Assembly (NCBI GenBank): GCA_020746105.1
Contig: CM036624.1
Location: 26,496,084-26,560,083, forward strand
From: Trogon surrucura
Lineage: Eukaryota; Chordata; Aves; Trogoniformes; Trogonidae
DNA length: 64,000 nt
Direction of reading: 5' to 3'
The notes below the pieces were generated by a model. That model had not been told where the DNA came from. It did no database searches and saw only the letters and a list, made by a program, of their open reading frames with translations. Position 1 is the stretch's first letter, and the number at the start of each line of letters is the position of its first letter. Shown here one piece after another: positions 50,056 through 64,000 of the stretch. Both the position numbers and the translations under genes were made by a program.

Positions 50056-53000
50056 GTGATCTTTTCTGTTGGCTGTGAATTAAAAAGAATATGAAGAAAG
50101 TCAGGAACACATAGACAAAACCAAATTGTTTGGAGGAAATTTCCAAGACTGCTAGCAGTCTACTTGAGCTGCCAGAAAGGTAAGTTGGGAGCAAGCACAG
50201 AAAGAGATTCTGGTGTGTTATTATTGCAACAATGAAAACTAGAATAAAATATGAAGAAGATATGTATTAATTGCAAAAAGTCTAAGGGTCCAGTATAAAT
50301 GTAATTGTGTCCTTTTGCCTTGCTATCTAGTTCTGTCCCTACCAATTATGAGTTGAGGCAGGAGGAAGGGACAAGGGAATAGAAGATAGCCATGGGAGGG
50401 CAAGCATCGAGAGCTCTGGTGCTCTGGCTTCTGCGGTGGAAAAAAATGGGGGGAAAAAAGCAATTTATTAGTAAAATAACAGTTTCTGTAGTTGACAGGC
50501 TTTTTTTTTTCTATTACACATTGGGAAGCAAATTCCTGTATCTTTGCATAACATTGATTTGTGATCATTTATATGCAAGGAAAATTTTAAAAGAGTTTTA
50601 AGAAAAATTCAGAGGACACACAGTAAAGAAACTAAGTTCATATGCTGAGTTCTATACTTTATTGGCAGTTTAAGAAATGAAAGATAGGGTTTATTATGGC
50701 TGGAGATACCTCTACTCTGTCAATGAATTGAGATAGTGAGATTCACATGTCTCATCTCTGAAAAAACTAACTGGATGCAGATTAATTTAGGTTTTCTGGT
50801 ATTTCAGACTATATTCATGAAGCTTATGGTTTAAATGGCTGTAAGGAAACACTTTATTGTATTATTCGTTGACTGGAAGTTCATCTCATGGCAGTGGTCT
50901 ATTCCATTAGGCTAAGCCGATTTAACACATCAAAACCTAACGAGCAATAAGACCGAACCAATGGTTCTGTCATTAATTAGCAAGGATTAGACTAAGAGAT
51001 GATAATATGCTTTCACCTGTTTATCATGAAGCTCTTCACAAATCAGCATCCCTGGTCCACGGAGACTGATGTGCTGAAGGTCATCAATAGTTAATGGGAA
51101 ATAGAACACGGTTCTGCTGGAGGTCAATCCTGTGCCCTGGGCAGAAATAGCCTAATTGCACAGAGATGGCTGACCTTTTTTGGAAACATTACTGAAACTA
51201 ATGTCATGCATTGCTGCTGAAAAACATTTTCACTTAATAAAAAAATCCATTTTGAATTCTTTTTTTACAATCAATAATGTTTTGTTTCCATTTACTGTAA
51301 AACTACACTTCAGCCTTGGTCAGAATATTCAGCAGTGGAAAAATGATCTTTCACTTGTTTCAGGATAGTTTCAAGATGTCATGAGTTGACATGGGAAACC
51401 CAGATGTTTTTAATTCTGAAAACTGAGAAATAGATTTGAACAGGAAAGCTATCTTGTTTGATGTGCATCCTCAGGAAGGAGGATAACAGAACATTCCCCA
51501 GTTCTCTGCTTTGTGGTCATTTATATAAAAAGCTGGAGTGGAAACGGTTTCCGGGCATCTGTGCAGTCTTAGGAAGATCTTGAAGGAATAAAAAGAAAAC
51601 AAATAACACCCATACCCCTTGCATCTTCATTTAATTCCCTATCAAACCTGTTAGATTACATCTGATCGTTTGTATTTTTCTTATCCTTTCTTAAATACAC
51701 ATAACAGGAACTACAAACACAGTTTATCAAAATACGAACTCAAAAATTAACACCATAAAGTCAGGAAATGTTAACTTTAATCTCTGCAGAGATGCCTTTT
51801 AAAAATCTTCCTTATTTTACCCAACTATAAGGAGAGCACTAAACCTTTAGATTTGGTGGTAGTTGATGTAACAGTCCACACAGGAGCTGAAGCAGAGATG
51901 TTCCTTGGAGAACAGGCTGTGTACTGCGACATCTTTCAGTACTGAAGTCAGCGTGAGCCGTGTGGGACATAGGGAGAGCTCTCTCCTGCTCTGATGTGAC
52001 CATTCCCCTGGAAAAAAAAATCGATCTATGAAGGCATTCAGTTGTTTTTTTTTGTTTTGTTTTGTTTTTTTCTGACTACTTAATTCAGTCAAGGTATGTG
52101 ACATTTCTCTCCTAAATTTGAGTGGGAAACTGCTGTTTATAAATATGTTAGAATGCATGTGCAGCTTTTTAAAGGACTTTTAAAATGATCTCACTTATGA
52201 GTCACTCAGTATGAACAGGCACTGATTACTTCTCTCCTGCTTTCTTGGTGACTTCTTTACATCCTCTGTTCTGTTCAGTAAGTGGGCCCAATGGCTAATG
52301 TAGTATTTTTCAGTGACTTGACTCTTTGTACTTCACAGGAAGAAGCAGTCTATAAATACAGATTCAGCTATAGGTGAGGCCAAAGACTGAGCCTACGGAC
52401 TCCATCTCACTCTTGGTTTGTGTAAAATCCCTTAGAAGTAAGGTGGAGAAAATAACCAGTCTGGTACTGGGATTACCTATTATACTGTTGAGAGGTTTGG
52501 AATACTCCCTGCAATACCTTAGTTCATGCGTTATGTTTGGGAGCTGACAGTAAGATGTGGTGAAAAGTGGAAGGGACCAAGAGTAAAAGAACTTATGGCC
52601 ATGAACTCTGACTAAAAGATCCTAATGGATCAGGTTTGATCTGTATTTGCCCTGGGGACGTGCCCTCATTTGGGTGATACTATCAACAAACTTGATCTTT
52701 AGAAATGGTATATGTGATTTTCCTGCTTGCTAAGACCTGAATATTTAGTGAACTCATAAGCCAGTGCAGTCTCTTTTGTTACTTAGATAGAAACTGTTTT
52801 TAGAATCCTGTTTGAAGTGTGTGATTGAATGTGGTGGCACTGTAGTGTCAGATGATAATGACATTCCATAATGATGTTTTACACTTGATCAAGGGAAGGC
52901 CAAGTTTGGATTTTCTTCAGTATTCTGTTTTTTCATTATGAAGGGCGCTAGAGTCACATCAAAGTCATAATAGATGATTGTAACTTGCTACATTTAAGCA

Positions 53001-56000
53001 GGTATAAGGACTTCTTTACATTAGCTGGACAAATAGTTGGCATAACTTGAGATGTTACTGTTCCTCACTCCGAGCAGAGGCTGTCTGAGCTCCAGGTTGC
53101 CACCTGGCGTCCAAATTCAAATCCATGTTTAATCAGGAATTCAGCTAAGAAGGTGTGGATGGGAGTGAAGGGTGAGAGGGATTTGTTTGGCTGACTGAAG
53201 TCAGGGGTGTGTGTAAGGGGCCTGAAGAAGTGAGGAGCAGCCAGTTCCTCACACAGGTGAGTATGGATCTGCTGTGACACTCCATCCTGCCTCATGAGAA
53301 AGATCCAAGGCACAGATCTTTTCCTTGTTTCTGTGTGTTTTATCTGCCATTTCAGTCACTTTAACCAGAAGCCAGACAAGGAATTGCTCTTTCTCCCTTT
53401 TGGCTGTGATTGCTTCTACTTCATACTGGGTATAGCTGGGACTTTGACTCTTTCCGGTTCTGCTGCTCAGGTACTTGAGTGGTGATTTGCTGGAGCCTGA
53501 GAGAACAAGGTGCTGCTGGCATCTCTGCTGGACTTTGTTTTGGCAGCACTATGTGATTATCTTCTAAACAGCTGTGAGCATTTCCAAACCACAGGATGCT
53601 CCAGACAGTTATTGATCCCATTAACCATCTGCTTTCTTTGATTGCAGTAATAGTGTTAATGTGAATCCTTATTGCTGTACCTATTTATTTACAATGAATT
53701 ATAATTAATATTTGCTTTTCTTTTTTTTTTTTTTTTAAATGGCCAGTGTTGTTTGGTTGTACTACTTTGGACCCACACTGTTAAGAAGGGATCTTTGCAG
53801 AATAGTAATTTATCTCAAGTATATTTCAAGTGGGATCACCTGTTACGTTTTTAAAGCTTCGTAATTTCTTATTTAATGATTTATTTCATGTTTTGCTGTT
53901 CATTCTGCTCCAAATGGCTTTTTACCTAGAAGTGCCAGTCCAACAACAATTCTGCAGATTTGCATTAATGCATACAATTTTCCTAATATAAGCTGTGATA
54001 ATATACCTCATATAGAAGAACTAAGGCAAATGATTGCACTTTAGAAATGTTGATACATCACTTGTATGTTGCCATAAAGGAAAAAATGACTAAACTACTT
54101 CAGACACAGAACTTAATTTTTAAAGAAACTGTTAGTAATATATATATATTTGTGATATCCCTATTCTTCCAAACTCACAGGATATGTCTGAGAAAATAAA
54201 AAGTATTAGTTTCAAAGGTAAACCCTCACAAATTTGGTTTTCTCATGTCTGCTTTGGTGTTCTTTGGTTTTAGATGCTCTTTTTAGCAGTGGGCAGGGAT
54301 CTTTGGAAACAATCTTCTTTCTCCATGTTTTTCCTCCTGGGATGGCTTTACATCACCAGGGTGCAGTGAGGAATGAGACTGAGCAGCTAATATCAGGAAG
54401 CTCATTCAATTTTATCGTGACCTGTATTGTGGGAAATGTGTAGTCATATTGCTTTCCTAATTTCTCTTTTGTGCTGGCTCACTCCCAAACAAGATTTAGG
54501 AAAAGCAGATTCATCTGGAAATGTACTTTTTTTAATTGTTCTTGTTTGTGCCAAGTTTTCAATTAAAAGTGTTCAGCAAGCCAAGAAATCTGCCTCTCCT
54601 CTCCACTTCCTCCTTCCACCATTTTTTAAATTAAGTTTTTGATATTTGGAATATTTTTGTACTTACATAGCCTCACTTTATGTGTACACACATAAATATT
54701 TGAGAATATTTTTCCATGGAAAGACTTTCTCGAGAGAGCAGAGAGAGGTGCCAAAGTTCCTCTAATGGGGGCAGCTATGTAGTTTATGAAAGAATGAGAT
54801 TCCGGTACTGAAGACCAGAGCAGGCCCTTAAATGTGGATCTCTTCTACTCTATATGAACAAATTACCATGTGAATTATACAAATCTGTCATATAAAAGCC
54901 TGTCTCCCTTCTAGGAAAAGGGATTTATGTTAATAAATGTTAAACCTAAAAATCCATAGTGGATGATATTCATGTCACTGGCCAGTTGTACTTTTGTTTT
55001 TCTTTTCTCCTTTCCTGCCCATAATATTTTTGTCTCTTCCTAGGAAAACGGGAAAGTTTTCTGACGTGGTTCAGTTTCACAGTATCAAGAACACTGCTCT
55101 AAGCTAAGGCATGTGTTAACAGCCTCAGTAATAACCCGGGACTTTTCCTGTTAAATGAACAAAGAAAAGTGGGATTTTTCACACACAAAAGAAAGCTGCA
55201 TAAGTTAGACCCTGTCTGGTAAAAGACTCAGTTTGATCACTCAAAAGCTATGCAGGTATTCTGTGATCATTTACTTGTTAGTTTTCGAGGCAGAATTAAG
55301 TGATACGAGCCATTGTGCTTCCTGTAGGAACTAGAGCATTTCCAAAGGAAAAAACCTCAATGTGAATGTGGCCTTTGGTCCTTCTTAAAATGAGAAAAAA
55401 GAAGCCATAAACTCCCCTGTCATTTTGAAAATGTCTGGGGCTGAGATGTGCTCGCGAAGCACTTCCTCTCAGCACCTTGAGGAGAAAGGCTGAATAGGGT
55501 CTTTGTATTATCTCTAAGTGAGAAACTAATAGAATTTAATATAGTAGAAAAAGTGTGCAGAGCAGAGAGGAGGGATGATTTCCTGCCACGTGTGATGGGC
55601 GACACGTTGGTCAACATCAAGAAGCTCACTACAGGAAAGTACAACTAGAAAAGTGAAGTTAAAGAGGAAAAACAGCTTGCTGGGACTGGCATTGTAACAC
55701 TCACTGGTCAGTGCACCAGGGAAAAGTAATGGCTAGAGAGCTCCGTGCAATTGAGGAATCACTACTCTAACAATTCAAAAGGTAGCTTGTGTGAGGTTAG
55801 AGCGAAAGCAAGCAGCTTCATCCAAATTTCAGCTTACTCTTTTATGTAGAAATAACTCAAAACAGGAATAAAACTAAAACCGCCCATGCAGAACTAGACA
55901 GAATTTCATTTTAAGCCCCTAAATTTTATGCTATGTATTAAACTGTTGAATTGCCTATGCAGCCAGGAAACAGACAGCTTCTGCAAACAGGATGCTACCT

Positions 56001-58928
56001 CTTACACAGTTTCAGAGCCAGGTGGTAAAAGCAGTGCTGGCACTGGAAGCAAGATGCCAGCTAGAATGCTCTGGTATCCATTTATTGCTCTGGGTAAATG
56101 TGCACATCACACATTTTAGTTCAAAGGCTTAAGACCTCTGTGTTTAAGTATCTATACCGTCATCTCTTGTTCTACGTAACAACTGAGTGAATCTCAAAGT
56201 TCCTGTGTGTTCTCAGTAAGAAAATGCTATAAAAACTCTACTTCTCTTCTGAAGACATGTCTTCTGTCACTAGAAATCCACAAATCCTTGGGGACATGAG
56301 GAGGAACAGTGCCCAAGGTTGCAGTCTAACTAGACTACCCTTCATAAAAAAAGTTTGCTAATAGGTAGTTTGGGAAGTTCAGGAGAGAATCTATGGAATT
56401 ATGATTAAATTACTGAGAAGAGACTTTGAGAATTTACAAGGAATGGTATAGCATATAGTCAAAAGTGAGCCAGGAGCAGAGATATCCACTTCTCCACATA
56501 TAGACCCCAACATATTTCTGTTTAAAACTCTGATCTCTAACTATAAAGAAGTTGGAATTGGAAATGGCAACTGCATGTTTCAAGCTATTGGATCTTCAAA
56601 GTGCTTTTTGTTTTTCTGGTGTAACTAAGTCATATTTCTGAACAAGCAAGAAGGTCCCGTTCTAAAGAGGAATCATACAGTAATGTGCCCTGCATTTTGC
56701 TATCAATACTAAAGCAAAGTAAAACATGGCAGTACTGCAGTTTCCACTAGGTAGTCAATACAATTAGTAATATATCCCATTTCTTTTGATTTTTAAGATG
56801 CTGTGACTCTCTGATGTCTTCTTCTAGTTCAGTTGCAGTCTACTTGTCTATATGAACTTATTGGACAGAACAAGAAGCAGTCTGAAACTGAACCTTGTGT
56901 TTGGCAAGGGAAATAATTTTTCCATTAATCTTTCCCTGTTTCCTATCAATTAAACTTTGCCTTCAGTCTTCAGAGATGAGCAAATGGGGCCTTTACTCCA
57001 GATAGATCTCAGGGATCTCACACAACAGATCTAACACTAGAAATGATTTTCAAGCATCATGGCCGCAGCCTCACTCTTTTAGCCACACCAATTCAGAGCA
57101 TCCAAGAAGTCAGCCCAAGCCCACTTTTGGCATGTTTTCTTCACAACTGGTTCATCTTCTCTCTTCTTGACTGGCAATCAAAACTGCCACTGGTGATAAC
57201 ACAGGATACCTTGATTCCCCCAACTGCAATGAAGAAATTCTTAGGAAAACTTGCGGTGTGTGCTCTTTGGACTCTCAGCTTTACAGGGTCTTACTCTCAC
57301 CGTCCTCAAAGTGCTTGGCAAAGGAGATTGCCCAAAAAGTTTGTTGAGTCAAGCATTCACAAGAAAATGGTGCTGTCTTTTATCTAATCACTGTCTGAGG
57401 GGAGGCTAAATAGATTAGTTTGAGAACCCTGAGAGTTAGTCTGGAAAGAAAGTAAGGACATTTATTGAAATTTATGGAGAATATCTTTGAAATATTGAAA
57501 CCAGAGAGTTCCATGCCTCCCATATTTGTCCTACATTAAAGACTAATTCCAGTCTCAAATGTGTTTCAGGGGTCTATTCAAATTTTGTGCCAGGAACTAA
57601 AGACAAACATGTTCAGTATATAAGTTTTTTTTTTCCTGGAAGTGCCAGCCTAGCAAATTTATTTTTGGCCCTGGAAGTCAAATCATGCTCTTTAATTCTA
57701 TTTCATTACCAGTAATAAGTGTTCAGCAGATCAAATTATGCTCCCAAAAAAATGCGTAGTCTGTTTTTATGGCCTGGTAGCATCAAAGCAGGAACAAAAC
57801 TGGTCTGTCACTAGGCAGCATCTCTGATAGCACTGCAGAATAATAGAATCGCTGGAGCAGAAAAAGGCTGATGTTCAGTGAAATAGAAAATGGCGTTGAA
57901 GCTACAGTGAAGTTGTGTGGCTATATTTTTAAGGCACGGAATAGAGAAATAACTGATAAGTCTAGATGGTGCAGGGATATTGAAAAAAAAAAAAAAGCTT
58001 TTGTTGTGGACAGGCAGATACCGCCCAGGTTTTAATTTTGACTCTTCACATGCCATAAGCTCATGACTGGTGCAGGCTTTTTCACATTGTTTTTGTTAAT
58101 ATGCAGTAGTCAAGGGCTCCTGATGGACAGCTCTGAGGGATTGCTGTCCCAAAAGGACATTTCTGCTGGAGGGTGCTCTGGACCCATCCATTTGCACCAC
58201 AGCATGTTTCCCCCCACCCTCCACCCAACACCACCTTTCAGCGGCTTAGTGTAGCAACCTGTTTCAACAAATGCCAAAGTCTGTCCCTGATTTTGTTCAA
58301 ACCTTTCAAAACTGAGTTTAAGGCACTCTAATGGTGTCTAAGCTTTGCTTGCTTGTGCTAGAGGTGCTGAGGAGGCTCTCATGGTCCCTGCACCATGCCA
58401 TATATACGGCATATACAGAGTGTAGATTATGGAACCGCGACTGTCGGCAGCTTGCCACACGTGTGCCAGTGCAGGGACAGGGTAACCCAGAGCTGACACT
58501 CATTTATTTGTTCTTGGAATCAAGAAGGATTTCTGTGACGGATGTTTCAGAAATGAATGCAGCAGTTAATTTCTAAGGACACAAGCCACAGAGGACCATA
58601 ATACAAAGCCAGCGTACGAGGCTCTGTGTATAAATACATATCCACATGCATGGGAGTATATATTATATACATTTATACGATATTTTTCCAGAGAAGTGAA
58701 CATGGGAAAAAGAGTGCAAATAATTTTCAAGGACAATTCCGAGTAGCTAGCCATTTTAAAAGACCTGACATTAAAGATATTCACACAGAAATAAGGTTTC
58801 CAACCGGCCAAGTAAAATTGTGAAGATGTGGATTTTTAAAAGGAAGACTGTAATTTTAACACATTTTAGTGCTTATGAAAATATGAGGTATTTTTCACAA
58901 GAAAACACAGCCACCATAGTGTAACAAG
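50056..58928. other. Intergenic region, no gene recognised
   Basis: No supported exon or RNA gene. Low-complexity runs include (TTTTG)n at 52041-52072 and (TA)n at 54137-54150. Open frames up to 114 codons (57043-57387, +) show no domain. Confidence 0.5.
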
Positions 58929-59634
58929 TGTGTCCTGTTGAGAGCAGAAGAATAAAAGTTCTCTGGGGCTGCTGGCACAGGGGACAAGCAAAGTAGGGGT
59001 GGGGGCAGCTGTGCCTATGGGGAGGGGAGGATGGGTCAGGTGACCCAAATAGACCAATCACAGTGTTCCTTCCCATGGTGCTCAGTATATAAGGGCCCCT
59101 GAGAAGAGCTGTTGGACCTTCAGTGCCTGTTGTGCTGATGGGGAGTTGGTATTGGCTCTTTGTCATCTCTCTGTGAGCTGCTGTGTTCTTGCCTCCTGTT
59201 TTCACATTGCAGAGGAGCAGCAGTCGTCAGGACAGGTTTTGCTTTCTTGGATGGGAGCAGCACAGCTCCGTTCCTGTTTTTTTGAACTATCGTTAGTTCT
59301 CTGGCCCTGGGTGCTCCTGCCTGCTACTAAGCCCAGTCTGGGACCTCTTTTTTTAGTGCTTGGGACCTTGTTGTCATCTGGAAGGCATGAGTCCTGAGTT
59401 AACATATTCTCTTGCATTTTTGAGGGTATTTACATACTTGTATAATATCTGTGTATAGTTTGACATCTTCATTGTTATTGGTTGTTTGTTGGGTTTTTTT
59501 TCGTTAAACTGTTTTTTTTCAACCTCGAAATGTCTCTCCCTGGTTCCCCTGTTACCCTTCCCTGGGAGGGTGATGGGTGCTCACAGAGAGCATCTGTCAG
59601 AGTTTAGTGGCTGGTGCAGCCTTAAACTTTGACA
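58929..59634 (+). mobile_element. Solo LTR of an endogenous retrovirus (about 706 bp)
   Basis: Perfect 5-bp direct repeats ACAAG (58924-58928 and 59635-59639) flank a segment that starts TGTGTCCTG and ends CTTTGACA, so it has the TG...CA ends of an LTR. A CCAATCA motif (about 59053) and TATATAAGG (59096-59104) sit at promoter spacing. The 3' third (CTCGAAATGTCTCTCCC ... TTTAGTGGCTGGTGCAGCC ... TTAAACTTTGACA) resembles the U5 end of widespread avian LTRs that finish in TTAAACCACGACA. No internal retroviral genes or second LTR are present within reach. The LTR family is not determined; AATAAA after the TATA box was not seen. Confidence 0.75.
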
Positions 59635-59639
59635 ACAAG

Positions 59640-62600
59640 GCAGTAGTAATTGATGTTATATATTACTTTGACAGATTCAACTTCAACGAAGGTTTAGTCA
59701 AGGTACTTAATTTTCATTCTAATTTTCACTTTCTTTCACTTACTAGTTTTTCATAATGTATTTTTCTTGGTTTTAGTGGCATGACTCTCAGTTTGTACTA
59801 TTATAAGAGTAAGGAGAGAGAGTGTGTTAAGAACAACAGAATAGTCAAAAAGTGTTTTCATTTAATACTGATCAAGGGTGAAAGGATGCAATGCTATGCC
59901 CTGTTTTCTCCTTTTTGACCTGTGGTCTGGTGCAGGATGTACAGTGAGGACATTGTCCAATTTCCTTTCTCCCTGATTCTCCCTTGTACTGTGATTCTCT
60001 GTCAGTATAAAGAGATTCTCTATTAGCATATGTTCTCCTGTGAATAGAAGACGTGTGATTAAAAACATCAGCATCAAGAGAAATGGTCTGAAAAATAGTG
60101 ATGTGTGCAATATGATAGTGTTTTGTGTCATTCAAGTTATCATGAAAAGGAATTAGTTTCAGTGGCTTCAAGGAAATGTTAACTCTAGCTGCCAGAATTA
60201 GTCAATCATTTTGGATAACTCATGGTCTTATTGCAGCAGTAGAAGCAAGCTGTGGGAGCTAGAATGCTGAAAGCTCCTAGCAATGACAGAGGCTGTCCTA
60301 AAGATTTCTGGATTTTATTTTTTCAAATCAAAGTTCCTGGCAATGGAATTTAATTTATGGGTGAAGCTCGTGTCTTAAACAGCTTGAAAATCATGTAATA
60401 GGCTTCCTAAGAAAGTTCTTTTTTTCAGATCACTCCACTTTCCCATTGAAAACTGAATCTCAAGTCAGATTAAACTCAAGTTTGAAAGTATCACTTTTCT
60501 TAAAAAAAATAAATAATAGATTTTAAAAAACAGGTGTTTGTCCTGTTACTGGTACCTTTACGGTACTAATCCCAAAGAAACTTGAACTGATTTAATTGCA
60601 TTTTTTTTCTTCTAAAGCTATGTAAAACTTACTTGGCACCAGTTTTCATTTTTGCCTGATGTTATGCTTTTCTGTGGCCGCCTCTGTTTCATTGTCTAGA
60701 TTGCACACCGTTGTTCACAGAGATAGTCAGACTCCTGCTTACTAATTTTTGCTAAATACTTTTATAAAAATTATCTTCCCACCCTTATTGCTTAATTTTG
60801 CGTGTGGAGACCGAGCCTCTTAACAGATGGCTGGGAAATAATGAAGAGCGGATGAAGCCAAAGCTCTGTCTTTACCCCACCTGCCCCTGTAGCCAAGCAG
60901 CAGGGACAGTGCAGTGACATAAACAGGTCTGGATGTATTTCACAGGCAAATACTGTGGGTAAGAGCAGTGGGGCGCTGTGCAGAAGTTTTCTTCAGTGAC
61001 ATCCAGGCTCCTCTTCTGCATTACGGAGGCTGCAATTTTGCTCCAATGACATCAAAAGAAGAAAGCACTCTGATTTCTGCGGCCAGCACACTGATGGCTT
61101 GAAAAGTGGAAATCTCTTCCCATGATGCCTTTCACACTTTTCAGTCTCATCTCTTTGGTCCCATTCTGAGCAGGAAATATCCAATCTGATATAATGTTGT
61201 TGTTTGGGGTTTATTTGGTTTTGTTTGCTTGGGTTTTTGTTTGTTTGCTTTTTATTTTTTAAGAGCTGTCACTCAAATTTTTCAGCATGATGCATAGTTC
61301 CCTAAAAGGCTTCTAAGCATTTCTCCCAGGAGAAGGAAAAAAATGATATGACTCAAAGCTGCTGGACACCCTTTACCACCTCCCTCCTCCTATTCCACCT
61401 GGGTTGCCAGGAGCAATAGGGCCACTTCTGCCCAGCTGTTTCAGAGTCTGTCAGCAAGTTGAAACCTTACTGAGCAAGAGCTCTTCTTGCTGTTCAGATC
61501 CAAAGTATTTTTCCTCTGTGATACCAGCTTTAAAGCTTACATGAAGTTTAATACCAAAGAGATAGAGAAATCACATAATACCAATGCTAAATATTCTATA
61601 TATGCACAACTACAATGACATAAAGCCCACAGAACTTTAGCATAAAGAAAACTACTTCCTAGTCAAGAGGGTCCACCCTCAAGAGGTAAAGGAAGAGTAT
61701 TGGGGAGCCAACTTTAGAGAAAAAATCATTTAGAGAGGAGGAACAAAATGGTGTGTGGAATATAGAAAAAAAAAAAAAAAAGATTAGAGGGGTTTGTGAG
61801 AAAGTGTCATCAATACATTTTCTTTGCACTAGTGTATAAGCCCAGTTCAGATCTAGATCCAGAGACATTTTGCTGCCACTGGAATGAACCAATGAAATGC
61901 AGCTTCTGTAGGGATTTGATGCTTTGTTTTTTGCTTCGAGTCTTGCCCCCACTGTGGTTTGGATTCAGATGGACCTAAAAGCTTGAACTTGGACTCTGCC
62001 AAACTGGAGACATGAAGCCAGGCTACTGATTGTAAGCATATGAGGGTGCTGCATGCTCTGAGTTCATGTAAACAGTAAACCAGCTTGACTCACTGAGACT
62101 TACGAATCCATGCAAGAGCTCCAAGAACACTGATTACGTTAAATAACGGTGCTGTTTAACTGTGACTTATTTTGCCAGGTTATCTAGCTACAAAGGATTA
62201 TTTCAGTTTTTATTGATTCAAAATTTATTGCTCTCTTATAGAACCCAGTGCTCTCCTTTTATATTCAAATTACATGTTGGGGTGATAATCAAGAAATAAC
62301 TGTTTCGGTTTATCTTCAATGCTTTTGCTAAGTTTTCTGGAACTGCTCAGGGATGCATCTTCTATCCTTTAAAGAACTGATTAATTATTGGGTCTTTTCT
62401 AATACTTCCCATATGCTTTTTATTGTACTGAAGGATACATGATTAGTAATCAGCTGCACAGATGTCGCTAAGAAATATATTGCTTATGATTAGCACTTCT
62501 GGCTGACTTATCTGCATTTTAGCTTGAAAGCACAGATCAGAGGTGAGCGACAAACTGAAGCTGGAGAGGATGAAGCTGGCAAGTTTGGAGTCCCCAAAAT

Positions 62601-64000
62601 CTCAGTGCTCAAGTTCATTTCAACCCTGTTAAGACCTACGTGTTTAGAAAAGATGGAAGGACCTTCAGCTTCATTTCTAGCAATGGGAAACAGAGAAGTC
62701 CTGAAGTTTGCCCCCACAGTATGGAATTGGAAGCAAAAAAACCACTCTCAACTGAAGGGTTTTTTTTTTTCCCCTTAAATGGTCCTTGTTGTCGCTGCTG
62801 TGTGGAGCACTGGAAGTCCACAGGAAAAAAGGTATATGTGAATAGTATTTGGAGCATAAATTATTGCTGCTCTTCTGTTAAAGAATCACGTTTGAAGTGT
62901 GATTGATTGGTGCTCTGTCCTCTTCTGCAATAGTCCCGTGCTTTGCTTTTCCAAATAAACCTTACAACACGTGTTTTAGCCAGCATCTCACCTGGGCTGG
63001 GACGGGGTTGTCCTATCTCCTGCTGGCACTTCTGTTTTAAAATTCTCAACGTGTTCAGGCAGGGAACCAGAATATTTCTAGGCAGAAAACTATATAGGTC
63101 TTTAATCCCTTGGTCTGCTTTGAAATGCCTTAGTTAAACTTCCAGGAAGTGATTTTATGACATTCCCCATTTCTAGACTGGCATCGGCCTTAAAAAAAGG
63201 CACCTGAGCCCTCTCACTATGGCTGTAGGCTGCAGAAGGTCCAATGTAAGCAAGAGACCAAAAGAAACAATTTTTTTCCTTGTTAGATGTCACTGTGTCT
63301 GATCATATGGCTACTGGGGATAAAACACAGGAAATGAAACAACACCAGGTTGAATACGCCTGCAGAAGAAATACCGGGAATCCTTGACAAAACAATGACA
63401 AGTGAGAGATGCAAAATATCTGGATGGGAGAGGAAGGAGGAGCATTGCTTGCCCAGCATCTGACCTGGTGGCAGCCAGACCTTGTGGTAGGAAAAGATCT
63501 TTCTTCAAATACACACAACTGACTCTTTCCTAGTGGCCGCAGATGTGCAAAAATTACCCGGTGGGATGCGTGACCGTGCGGAGGCTGCAGTGGGCAGTGA
63601 CAGCGTGTGCTGGTGGCTGTGCTGGGGCCAGTGTGCCAGGTCCCTGGCCCTGGGGCAACATAGCCACATGCTCAACCTGAAGCAGCATTGTTATGACAAT
63701 TTTTTTAATATATATATGTATAGAATAAAGCCAGAGTATTACAGGGTTTTCATCATAAACAAGGAGAGTATGTTGTATACCCTAGCACAGACAATATACT
63801 GTGAGAGCCATCTTGTGGTCAGAAGTAGTTTTCTCTCTGTGAGTGTATTAAAAAAAAATTAAAAATCCTGGGAGTATATTCTATACCTGAAGATGCTGTC
63901 AGCTGGATTGTAATTCTTAGAAATTGGTTCTGATCTGTTATAGACAGTGGAGCTGATTTGCTCTGGGTCATTAATTCTCATGTGACTGACAGCAGGGTTA
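59640..64000. other. Intergenic region to end of window, no gene recognised
   Basis: AT-rich sequence with poly(A) and (TA)n runs (61767-61781 and about 63709-63720). No exon or RNA gene is recognised. Confidence 0.5.

Noticed and set aside
58063..58254. 63-codon + strand frame beginning with a signal-peptide-like stretch (MTGAGFFTLFLLICSSQG)
   Set aside because: Hydrophobic starts arise often by chance in T-rich sequence; the rest has no motif and the frame stops soon after.
1..64000. CRISPR array, operon, phage or other prokaryotic-style system
   Set aside because: Nothing of the kind is present; introns, CpG island, CR1 LINEs and LTRs show vertebrate nuclear DNA.

Overview
The window looks like nuclear DNA from a bird. 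It is AT-rich, with long introns and large gene-free stretches. Its repeats are mostly 5'-truncated CR1 LINEs ending in the (ATTCTATG)n tail typical of birds and their closest reptile relatives, plus solo LTRs of endogenous retroviruses. Two copies of a SINE with a tRNA-like head and a CR1-derived tail are also present. From memory this architecture matches the passerine family TguSINE1 (tRNA-Ile head, CR1-X tail), which would point to a passerine, but that needs a library search.

One protein-coding gene can be supported: PTGFR, the prostaglandin F2-alpha (FP) receptor, on the + strand. A CpG island (about 7590-8560) holds the promoter and a probable non-coding exon 1 with a strong donor at 8188. 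Exon 2 starts at about 9329 and carries a short upstream ORF, the ATG at 9388 and codons 1-263 (through transmembrane segment 6). A phase-0 intron of about 16.7 kb (10177-26897) follows. Exon 3 supplies codons 264-363 and the stop at 27198-27200, then a 3'UTR that may run to about 29.1 kb. The predicted receptor has 363 residues against about 359 in mammals.

The large PTGFR intron collects most of the mobile DNA. A CR1 copy (about 13350-14597) retains most of its reverse transcriptase in one long open frame plus one frame break. It abuts a second CR1 tail fragment, and that fragment is split by a 402-bp solo LTR with 6-bp target duplications. A possible LTR fragment, the first SINE copy and an imperfect 31-bp tandem duplication also lie in the intron.

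Upstream of PTGFR (1-7590) I see only two LINE fragments. Downstream (29.1-64 kb) I find no gene: there is a second SINE copy, a very old CR1 reverse-transcriptase remnant, a CR1 tail, and a 706-bp solo LTR with TATA box and 5-bp target duplications. Short single-exon genes or small exons of neighbouring genes could be missed by eye.

I did not find an undescribed multi-gene system. The most informative observations are the SINE pair, the nested CR1/CR1/LTR structure, and the uORF and intron-retention options in PTGFR.
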